Shown here: in pieces, positions 36,901 to 42,798 of the stretch
Numbering within the stretch: the first letter of the stretch is position 1
Layout of the letters: each line of letters begins with the position of its first letter
Origin: Chthonomonadales bacterium
Lineage (GTDB): Bacteria > Armatimonadota > Chthonomonadetes > Chthonomonadales > CAJBBX01
Assembly (NCBI GenBank): GCA_027459625.1
Contig: DAIDHP010000020.1
Location: forward strand, 1 to 64,000
Direction: 5' to 3'
Length of the DNA: 64,000 nt
Notes under the pieces: model-generated
Seen by the model: the letters and a program-made list of their open reading frames with translations, nothing else
The model's database searches: none
Told to the model about the DNA's origin: nothing
Made by a program: the position numbers and the translations under genes

Positions 36901-37493
36901 TTCGGTATGTAATTGTTGATCACAGGTAGGATCGGAACGCCATGTTGGCGAACGAAAGGCTCGATAAGTTCGTGATCTTCGGGGATTCGCGCGTCAAGAA
37001 CACCATTGCCCTCCTTGGATATATGGAACCACTCTGGAAAGAAATGTGTGATGTGATCAATGTTTCTGATGAGGGAGGCGCGAGAGGTTTCATCCCAGTT
37101 CACATAAAATCCGGCGACAATTGGCTTGAGATTTTGAGAGGCGACCGGGCGAAGGCTTGGTCGAACGCCATATCGCAACTTGCGCAGGAGAGTGGCGCGA
37201 TCCTTCTCGATCGTTCGAAGTAATTTACGCTGCTCTCTTCTTAAGAACATTTGATGACGTGCAAGGCTCCTGTTTGTCAGGATGGGATTTCTATTACCGT
37301 AATCCTTCGCCTCCTCCAGGCGGGGGAGATTGTTATAAGGGAGCAGTGGCAAAGCGATGATACTCACGATGAAATAGGTGAGCAAAACGCCCGCCGCGAT
37401 GAATAATACAATCAAAAAGCGAGTGAGCCAGGATCGTCTTTTGTTGGATTCGTCATAAAAAATGGGACGCTGTGGCTTATCGGGCGTAGGCAT
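33972..37493 (-). CDS. Trimodular GH18-like / NodB polysaccharide deacetylase / family 2 glycosyltransferase membrane protein
   Basis: A 1173-residue fusion. An N-terminal membrane anchor (about 24-50) precedes a GH18-like domain (about 120-430) with the catalytic-type motif GINIDFEMIPA. A NodB deacetylase domain (about 530-730) carries VALTFDDGPSPDWTPKIL and NHSFTHPNF (metal Asp and His residues). A membrane segment follows (about 770-795), then a family 2 glycosyltransferase (about 820-1060) with VIIAAYNEEKVI, VVDDGSRDTTY, ALDADTLF, AEDTDLTWR and KQRFRWAFG. At least three further membrane segments end the protein. The set suggests synthesis of a GlcNAc-type polymer coupled to its deacetylation and cleavage outside the membrane, similar in logic to the PgaB-PgaC pair but in one chain. 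This role is inferred from domains. Confidence 0.9.
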   Translation of the reverse strand: MPTPDKPQRPIFYDESNKRRSWLTRFLIVLFIAAGVLLTYFIVSIIALPLLPYNNLPRLEEAKDYGNRNPILTNRSLARHQMFLRREQRKLLRTIEKDRATLLRKLRYGVRPSLRPVASQNLKPIVAGFYVNWDETSRASLIRNIDHITHFFPEWFHISKEGNGVLDARIPEDHELIEPFVRQHGVPILPVINNYIPKSPDSDQGEWSSNAIHRLISEPGNRAEFIAKLKKLLIAEHFQGINIDFEMIPAADRDYLTLFMKQLYQAFLPAGLRVTQDVTVDDPVYDIAQLSRWNDAIIPMIYDEHSPGDGSGAGCIAGISWTKRQLNKIFSEVPPQKVILALGNYAYDWQKGDKSGGAVSLSYQSAVIQAKESKDPDDPSIANIKIDPKSLNPFYNYYDDNGKEHQVWMLDATTAYNQLRIARQWMPRGVALWYMGSEDPDTWKIIGRNHIVRDQGGEIDRGLIDPISYGKTTNQSEVDFEGEGELLEVEAQPTEGLRDITRDSKTGLIIHEKYVHFPSSFIVRRYGRKTKCVALTFDDGPSPDWTPKILDILRQKGVKATFFVVGAQAQLYPSIVAREWREGDEIGNHSFTHPNFAITSNERDKLEINATQRIIETITGHSTTLFRPPYAIDVEPRTGEELHPIILASAMHFISVGEMDDPQDWNLWKKGTSGQLIRKTPQDIIHDVWRDRNLGNIILLHDSGGDRSSTVAALPVIIDMFKNAGYKFITLSKLRGLPKSKMFPIVPPGELLLVRIDDFVFQSSYWFQIILITLFTLSVFLGVVRQIWLACLALIRMQSEKTEESSYPLMADFAPMVSVIIAAYNEEKVIQRTINATLQSDYPHYEVIVVDDGSRDTTYEKVKEAFGENPKVRLITKENGGKASALNAGIGIASGEIAVALDADTLFLPDTMWKLVRHFSDPKVGAVSGNVKVGNTNNILTKWQSLEYVTSQNFDRRAYDLLNCITVVPGAVGAWRIDAINQAGGYSGDTLAEDTDLTWRIRRSGWRISNDVAAIGYTEAPESFTNLSKQRFRWAFGTLQNLWKHRDALFRYGSFGWIALPSLWVYQILFPAISPFMDIAVIWALLAGNFARVAIYYFFMIGLELVGAALAIWMDKGDWKLLPWLLLQRFVYRQMMYYVILKSLLKAFSGSAVGWNKFERHGTAKLHAPWRKS

Positions 37494-37519
37494 TTACATC
37501 CTCAATGGGGTCTTGAAAG

Positions 37520-38416
37520 TTAATTAACAATCGTTCTTGCACGCATCCTAAACACGGGGCGACGCGAAATTCTTTCTTCGCTTTCAAGGAGATGTCGGGC
37601 TAGAACGGAAATTGTGACAAATCTGTAGCCCTGAGACCGCAATCTCCTCACCAAGTCGGGAAGAATTTGCATAGTCTCCGGAATGCCATCGTGACAAAGC
37701 AAAATTGCACCATTGTGGTTCACAGCCATCAGCCTGGCTTCCAAAAGCTTATCAGGCGGATAGGTGAAATCCTTTGAGTTCGCCGTCCACATTACGGAAG
37801 TCATATGCAATTGCGCGGCAACCGCTTTGCCCTCATTCGTCAACCCTCCCCCTGGAGGTCTGAAGAAATAGGGCGTATATCCGGTTATTCGACGGATCGC
37901 TGCGGCGCCGTCCTCCAATTCGATGCGAACCTGAGGACCATCCAAGCGTTTCATGCTAATGTGGTCGTATGTGTGATTTTCCACCTCATCGCCATCAAGA
38001 ACCTCTTGGGCGACCAAATACGGATATTTGTCCACCATTTTACCCACAACGAAAAAAGTTGCATGCACCTTGAGCGACTCTAATATTCGAAGTAACTTGG
38101 GCGTCCACTTGGGATGGGGTCCATCATCGAATGTTAACGCAACATCCTTGGAATGCAGATCGCCGTGGAACAGTTCCGGAATATAAATGTTTTTATCCAC
38201 CAAATCGAAACGGCGCGCATCGAAGCGGATGGATTTAATTTCCACGGGAGTCAAATGCAATGGGGCGGGGGGCTCATGCGGCCCTAAAATCATCACATTC
38301 GTCCTATTGTTCCAAAATACAAAAAAGTAAGAGATGCATGCCAAGAACACAATCGCTATCAGCGAAACTCCAACCTGCATCCTTTTGGAGTGTGTTGCAA
38401 AGGGGTGTTTTTTCAC
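37520..38416 (-). CDS. NodB-type polysaccharide deacetylase, membrane-anchored
   Basis: A 298-residue protein with a GTG start. One N-terminal membrane segment (VGVSLIAIVFLACISYFFVF) is followed by a NodB domain (about 85-290). The metal and base motifs are ALTFDDGPHPKWTPKLL and ENHTYDHISM; YFFRPPGGGLTNEG contains the Arg-Pro-Pro motif, and AILLCHDGI the catalytic-type His. It ends 26 nt upstream of the GH18-NodB-GT2 gene and precedes it in transcription, so the two probably form an operon for modifying a cell-surface polymer or peptidoglycan. The weak ribosome site leaves the exact start uncertain. Confidence 0.88.
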   Translation of the reverse strand: MKKHPFATHSKRMQVGVSLIAIVFLACISYFFVFWNNRTNVMILGPHEPPAPLHLTPVEIKSIRFDARRFDLVDKNIYIPELFHGDLHSKDVALTFDDGPHPKWTPKLLRILESLKVHATFFVVGKMVDKYPYLVAQEVLDGDEVENHTYDHISMKRLDGPQVRIELEDGAAAIRRITGYTPYFFRPPGGGLTNEGKAVAAQLHMTSVMWTANSKDFTYPPDKLLEARLMAVNHNGAILLCHDGIPETMQILPDLVRRLRSQGYRFVTISVLARHLLESEERISRRPVFRMRARTIVN

Positions 38417-38919
38417 GTAATATCTATCTTTCCGCTTGCCATTATGGATAAGTCTCTAACATAATCGGCATTTTGGTGAAAAAAGTTCCACGATATTTTA
38501 CAACCCATTCCTTTATGCCGTATCGCCTACTGTTATAACCCCGTAAAAACCGCCATCACGTCATTCCATACTCCATCGCCCCATCCAACTTTCGGAAGAG
38601 ATCGAAGGGTGATTGCATGTTTATCCGTGACATTCCCCCGTTTTCAGTGTGACAGTATATTGTATCATATTCACGGTCACGATCCAAATCGGATGAACGT
38701 TGACCAAAGCATGTACTAGATCGAGATCCGATCCTACTGAATTCACCCCCTTTCGTCATATGTACAAAGCACTTGCGAAAACGCACCGATTGTGTGAAAA
38801 TAGAATTGATAAATGATTAGTTATACACGCCTAACGGGTTCGATTTTTTAATGATGAAGCCTTTGCGTAACGCCCTGCGCCAGCATAGAGTGACAGTATC
38901 TTCGAAAAAGGGGAAACAA
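38417..38919. other. Divergent intergenic region, no gene supported
   Basis: A 503-nt stretch between the deacetylase (minus) and a secreted protein (plus). It contains an isolated TTGACC (about 38699-38704) and a TATCAT box (about 38673), but no well-spaced promoter pair. The ribosome-site-like AAGGGG precedes ATG 38920. The frames crossing it are short and lack coding character. Confidence 0.45.
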
Positions 38920-39765
38920 ATGAATACTCGGCATCTGCTAATCTTCATGCTTTTAATTTGCGCAATGCTCCTTTTCGCCACGATGGCGGTCGGACAAGTA
39001 AACGGAACTCAAAATCAACCTGCAAAGCAGGATTCTCAAAGTATACTCGCACAATACAAACAACAACTTGATGAGTTGGTGAAAAGTCTGTCCAAGACAT
39101 TCAATATCCCAATCCTGGTGGATCCGGGCATCACTCCGCTTCAGAAAGTTGTGTGCACGATCAATCCAAACGATCTGACCGCCACCATGAACAGTCTCCA
39201 ATCCAATATTCCGGATACGGCATGGAAACGAGTCTATTGCTCTTTGAATGACAAGGGACAACCCCCTTCCGTAGAGAAAATCGCCCCTGTATTGAGGGCT
39301 TTGGATTCGATGGGCGGTATGGAGTTGGTTGTGGATAACGGATCGGATAAGGGGTTGGCGTCTGTATCACAATCGTCCAAACCATCGAACGATCTGAATT
39401 CCATGCTCTCGTCAGAAGGTCTATCGAAGTCACCGGTTATAGTATTATACTATTCCCCCAAGGACACCACTTCCAACATGGCGGGGGAGCCTCTGCTGCA
39501 AAAAATAACCAGCCTGCAGCGACAGCAGTTCCAGTATATGCTGCAAATGGATCCTACTCAGATTTCACAGACTGTGAAGCAGAGCATGTCCATGTTCATG
39601 CAACTAGATCCAAACACTCGCATGCAAATGCTGTCAGGCTTCGTGCGAGGTGGTTTCGAGATGATGCAAAGCCTCACTCCGAACCAAAGACAGGAGTTCT
39701 TCCAAAACATGGCGCAAATATTCAAGCAGATTCGATCTCAACAAGGCGGCAACCCTTCCCAATAA
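38920..39765 (+). CDS. Exported protein with a secretin-N-like (STN-type) region, unknown function
   Basis: A 281-residue protein starting at ATG 38920 with an A/G-rich ribosome site. The signal peptide (LLIFMLLICAMLLFATMAVG) is followed by a domain at about 40-125 (LVKSLSKTFNIPILVDPGIT, then VCTINPNDLTATMNSLQSNI) that resembles the short STN/secretin N domains, in which a small alpha/beta fold matches IPILVDPG. The C-terminal half is Gln/Met-rich helical (QMDPTQISQTVKQSMSMFMQ, QEFFQNMAQIFKQI). Such a protein could be an assembly or periplasmic factor. No family is recognised with certainty. Confidence 0.6.
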   Translation: MNTRHLLIFMLLICAMLLFATMAVGQVNGTQNQPAKQDSQSILAQYKQQLDELVKSLSKTFNIPILVDPGITPLQKVVCTINPNDLTATMNSLQSNIPDTAWKRVYCSLNDKGQPPSVEKIAPVLRALDSMGGMELVVDNGSDKGLASVSQSSKPSNDLNSMLSSEGLSKSPVIVLYYSPKDTTSNMAGEPLLQKITSLQRQQFQYMLQMDPTQISQTVKQSMSMFMQLDPNTRMQMLSGFVRGGFEMMQSLTPNQRQEFFQNMAQIFKQIRSQQGGNPSQ

Positions 39766-39778
39766 CGTCGGGGAAGGG
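39753..39778 (+). terminator. Hairpin across the stop codon of the exported protein gene
   Basis: CCCTTCCC (39753-39760) pairs perfectly with GGGAAGGG (39771-39778); the TAA stop (39763-39765) lies in the 10-nt loop. There is no T-run, so it is either a weak terminator or an mRNA 3'-end stabiliser. Confidence 0.4.
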
Positions 39779-40182
39779 AGTTATGTTATATTCGAGTCGC
39801 GCTTTTGAGAATATCGTACTCTGTAAGGCTTCTTCGCTTGTTTGATGCGATTATACATTGAACCGTATCTATTGTCACAGTATGATTCTGACTGAGTATG
39901 TTCCAAAATAGAACTTCTAAATTCAAATCTCAGTCTTTCGTCCGTTGCGCAATGGGCGATCCCATTCGAACATGCTTTTTTACAATAAACTCTTTGTACA
40001 AGTTATTTTTCCTCCTTGCATTTATCCGTTTCAAAGTGTACGCGAGAAGCTATTCAGGTATAATCTTTTCGATTAGAGAGGATTGCAAAGCTCGGATGAT
40101 GAAAAGAGTATCCATCATTTTCCATATGGCGTAAATATGGATTTGCAATCACTTGGATTGTTCATAAGGAACGACTATCCCA
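39779..40182. other. Intergenic region upstream of the ccm operon
   Basis: 404 nt without a supported gene. A TATAAT box at 40059-40064 is a candidate -10 for the ccm operon, but no -35 is clear. A 78-codon plus-strand frame (39898-40134) has Phe/Arg-rich composition and no ribosome site and is not accepted. AAGGA lies about 12 nt before the TTG start of ccmA. Confidence 0.45.
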
Positions 40183-40809
40183 TTGACTCCGCTCAAACTT
40201 CAGGTTTCATTCGAAAGTGTCTTTAAAAAATTCGGAGATCGCGAGGTTATCAGGGATATAAGCTGCGATATTCAACACGGACAAGTGTTGGTGGTCGCGG
40301 GACCCAACGGGTCTGGGAAAAGCACTTTCCTGCGTATTGCCGCCGGTTTGCTGAAACCCGACAGCGGAAATGTGCAAATATCCGTCAACAACATCCGTTT
40401 CGACCCGCAAGCGTATCGAACTCAATTGGGGTATCTCTCTCCGGACCTCACGTTTTACAATGAGCTTTCCGCAGTGGAGAATCTCCTGTTCTTCTCATCC
40501 TTGCGCGGGATTCGATTGCACCATGACGACTTGGCGTCCATACTCGAAATGGTGGGACTCCGAGGCAGGGGAAGAGATCCTGTTTCGGCATATTCCTCCG
40601 GTATGGTTCAACGATTAAAGTTCGCTTTCGCTGTTCTGCATCATCCACCCTTGCTTTTACTGGATGAACCAACATCCTATTTGGATGAGCCGGGATTCCG
40701 CATGGCGGAGAAAATTGTGAAATCTTACAAACAAAACGGAATCATTATGATCGCCACAAACGATGCAAGAGAGAAGGAATGGGGAGATCTAACGCTTTCA
40801 TTGGGGTAG
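40183..40809 (+). CDS. ccmA: Cytochrome c maturation ABC ATPase CcmA
   Basis: A 208-residue ABC ATPase. Walker A is GPNGSGKSTF, the signature is AYSSGMVQRLKFA (degenerate against LSGGQ, usual in CcmA), and Walker B is LLLLDEPTSYLD. The TTG start has a weakly spaced AAGGA. CcmA with CcmB uses ATP to release holo-CcmE from CcmC at the cytoplasmic membrane. First gene of a tightly packed plus-strand operon ccmABCDEF (40183-45318). Confidence 0.88.
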   Translation: MTPLKLQVSFESVFKKFGDREVIRDISCDIQHGQVLVVAGPNGSGKSTFLRIAAGLLKPDSGNVQISVNNIRFDPQAYRTQLGYLSPDLTFYNELSAVENLLFFSSLRGIRLHHDDLASILEMVGLRGRGRDPVSAYSSGMVQRLKFAFAVLHHPPLLLLDEPTSYLDEPGFRMAEKIVKSYKQNGIIMIATNDAREKEWGDLTLSLG

Positions 40810-40811
40810 AT

Positions 40812-41531
40812 ATGGTCGCGCAACCGAATTCTTCGCCGCATAACGGAACAACGCTTCCGATAATACATCAAACCCTCTTGATTCTACGCAAGGATATCCT
40901 TCTTGAATTACGCAATCGCGCGGCAATACAAGCCATATTGCTTTTTTCGATTACCACCTTGATTGTAGTTGGTTTTTCCGCGGGAGGCGGAGCCAATCTT
41001 CCCCCTGACACCTTGGCCTCCCTTCTTTGGATTATCCTCTTCTTTTCGGCGTTTAGCGGATTATCCCACGTGTTCATCAGGGAGGAGGAGAGCAACACCG
41101 CTATCGCATTGAGGCTCACTTCGGAAGCGAACGCTGTATTATGGGGAAAACTCCTCTTTAACACCTTGCTGACCTTCGTCATCATTATTATTATCGCACC
41201 TCTTTACTTCATCATACTTAATGCTCCGATTGTCCAACCCGGCAAGTTGGCGCTGTCTCTGTTGACAGGGGGGATAGGATTAAGCGTGTCCGCGACAATC
41301 ATAGCGGTTATAATCGCACGTTCGCATGGAAAGCCGGCGCTTTTTGGCGCAATCGGATTCCCTATACTTCTGCCTATGCTATTCATCGCAGTGGATGCAA
41401 CACGATTAACTTTTCAATCGTATTCAAACATAAATGTTTTGAATCGAGATATACTTGGATTAGCTTCTTTTGATGTGCTGATGATCGTTACTGCTGGGCT
41501 GTTGTTTCCCTATGTTTGGGAAAGCGAATAA
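40812..41531 (+). CDS. ccmB: Haem exporter membrane subunit CcmB
   Basis: A 239-residue membrane protein with six predicted membrane segments (AILLFSITTLIVVGFSAG and later TLLTFVIIIIIAPLYFIIL). It begins as CcmB does with an N-terminal helix rich in charged residues (ILRKDILLELRNRAAIQ). It partners CcmA in the ABC module that drives CcmE release. It starts 2 nt after the ccmA stop; the open frame extends upstream but would overlap ccmA. Its 3' end overlaps ccmC by 20 nt. Confidence 0.85.
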   Translation: MVAQPNSSPHNGTTLPIIHQTLLILRKDILLELRNRAAIQAILLFSITTLIVVGFSAGGGANLPPDTLASLLWIILFFSAFSGLSHVFIREEESNTAIALRLTSEANAVLWGKLLFNTLLTFVIIIIIAPLYFIILNAPIVQPGKLALSLLTGGIGLSVSATIIAVIIARSHGKPALFGAIGFPILLPMLFIAVDATRLTFQSYSNINVLNRDILGLASFDVLMIVTAGLLFPYVWESE

Positions 41532-42252
41532 ACATACAAGGAAAGTACCTGGATTGATAAAAGGATTATGGTGGAAAATTTTAGTGGGTGTTTGGATGGG
41601 TGTGGCGATATATTGTGCATTTATCGTCGTTGGTCCCGCTCAAGGTTTCTCAATGAACGGTGAGGGAGCCAAAATCATCTTCTTTCATGTACCCAGCGCA
41701 TGGCTGGCAACCCTCTCCTATGTTGTCGCCGCATTTTACGCCATACAGTATCTCATACGTCATAACATTGAATCTGATGAGAAATGCGCTGCGAGCATGG
41801 AATTGGGCTTGGTGTTTGGCATTTGCGCCACTGTAACGGGAAGCATATTTTCTCATAACGAGTGGGGCAAGTATTGGTCTTTCGATCCCCGTCAGACATC
41901 CATCCTTGTCATACTCTTGCTCTTTACGGCGTACCTTGTTCTTCGAAACTCCATTACGGAAACAAGAAAACGAGCCATCATATCTTCCGTGTATGCGCTT
42001 GCCGCGCTTCCTCCAGCTATGTTTCTTATCTGGGTGGTTCCGAGAGTTGTGGAATCGCTGCACCAATTCGCAAACCAAGCCGTTATCGGCGGTGGACTGG
42101 GTGGTTCCTACAGGCCTGTTCTCTATTTTCTTTCGCTGCCCGCATTTCTTGGTTTGTTCATTTGGATGTTTCAATTGCGAATGCTATACTATAAGCTATA
42201 TCTCCTAAATCAAAAGTTGAAAGCTGAGAAAAAACAATGCAATCTGAAATGA
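41512..42252 (+). CDS. ccmC: Haem-handling membrane protein CcmC
   Basis: A 246-residue protein of the haem-handling (HHP) family with six predicted membrane segments. The two haem-ligand histidines are likely H59 (KIIFFHVPSAWLA) and the His in VESLHQF. The tryptophan-rich motif is WGKYWSFDPRQTS (residues 118-130), close to the usual WGxxWxWDxRLTS but with Phe for one Trp and Gln for Leu. It delivers haem to CcmE. It overlaps ccmB by 20 nt and ccmD by 16 nt, which indicates translational coupling. Confidence 0.88.
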   Translation: MFGKANKHTRKVPGLIKGLWWKILVGVWMGVAIYCAFIVVGPAQGFSMNGEGAKIIFFHVPSAWLATLSYVVAAFYAIQYLIRHNIESDEKCAASMELGLVFGICATVTGSIFSHNEWGKYWSFDPRQTSILVILLLFTAYLVLRNSITETRKRAIISSVYALAALPPAMFLIWVVPRVVESLHQFANQAVIGGGLGGSYRPVLYFLSLPAFLGLFIWMFQLRMLYYKLYLLNQKLKAEKKQCNLK

Positions 42253-42365
42253 TCTCCCTGGCGATAGTACCCTTGATTATCTGGGTGGCGGTTTTCGCTT
42301 ACCTTCTTATACTTGATAAAAAGATCAGTGCGATGTTATCCTCTAAAAAGGAGGATGACCTTTGA
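42237..42365 (+). CDS. ccmD: Short CcmD-like membrane protein
   Basis: A 42-residue protein (starting MQSEMISLAIVPLIIW, containing AYLLILDKKI) with one membrane segment followed by a Lys-rich cytoplasmic tail, as in CcmD/CcdA-like proteins that hold CcmC and CcmE together. It is too short for default ORF cut-offs. Its ATG lies inside the end of ccmC, and its TGA overlaps the TTG start of ccmE (42362-42365). Position, size and the LDKKI tail all support the call. Confidence 0.75.
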   Translation: MQSEMISLAIVPLIIWVAVFAYLLILDKKISAMLSSKKEDDL

Positions 42366-42742
42366 AACCGGCTCACATTATTGCGCTGATCGTTATCGCC
42401 ATTACCATGGGCGTTACTTTGTACAGCTTCTCCGGCGCCATTGCCAAGCACGTCACCTTGGAACAAGCCATGCATGATCCCGGGGCAACTTTGCAGGTGC
42501 CGGGGAAAATTCTAAAAAACACAGTCACCTACGATCCCTCCAAAGGCGGTCTAAGGTTTAAAATAGCGGATATGAACAACCCTTCCGAAGTGATGCAAGT
42601 GGTGTACGATCAACCAAAGCCTCAAAACTTCGACACCGCCACAAGCGTGGAAGTTGTGGGGCAATACGGTCAAGACGGCGAATTTCACGCATCGACGTTG
42701 CTGGTGAAGTGTCCTTCGAAATACAGCGACACCGCCAAATAA
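42362..42742 (+). CDS. ccmE: Cytochrome c maturation chaperone CcmE, CxxxY variant
   Basis: A 126-residue haem chaperone. A membrane anchor (IIALIVIAITMGVTLYSFSG) is followed by the OB-fold periplasmic domain (VPGKILKNTVTYDPSKGGLR, VEVVGQYGQDGEFHA). The haem-binding site, normally HxxxY, is here CPSKY (C117, Y121). This His-to-Cys change is known from archaeal and some bacterial (for example Desulfovibrio) systems, and marks the variant often called system I*, in which haem attachment proceeds without CcmH. The gene has a TTG start that overlaps the ccmD stop. Confidence 0.9.
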   Translation: MKPAHIIALIVIAITMGVTLYSFSGAIAKHVTLEQAMHDPGATLQVPGKILKNTVTYDPSKGGLRFKIADMNNPSEVMQVVYDQPKPQNFDTATSVEVVGQYGQDGEFHASTLLVKCPSKYSDTAK

Positions 42743-42798
42743 CTGATTTCTACATCACGAGATGTCATCCTCATATGGAATATATCACAGGTTAATGT

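Noticed and set aside
39898-40134. 78-codon plus-strand frame upstream of ccmA
   Set aside because: No ribosome site, odd composition, and it overlaps a likely promoter region.
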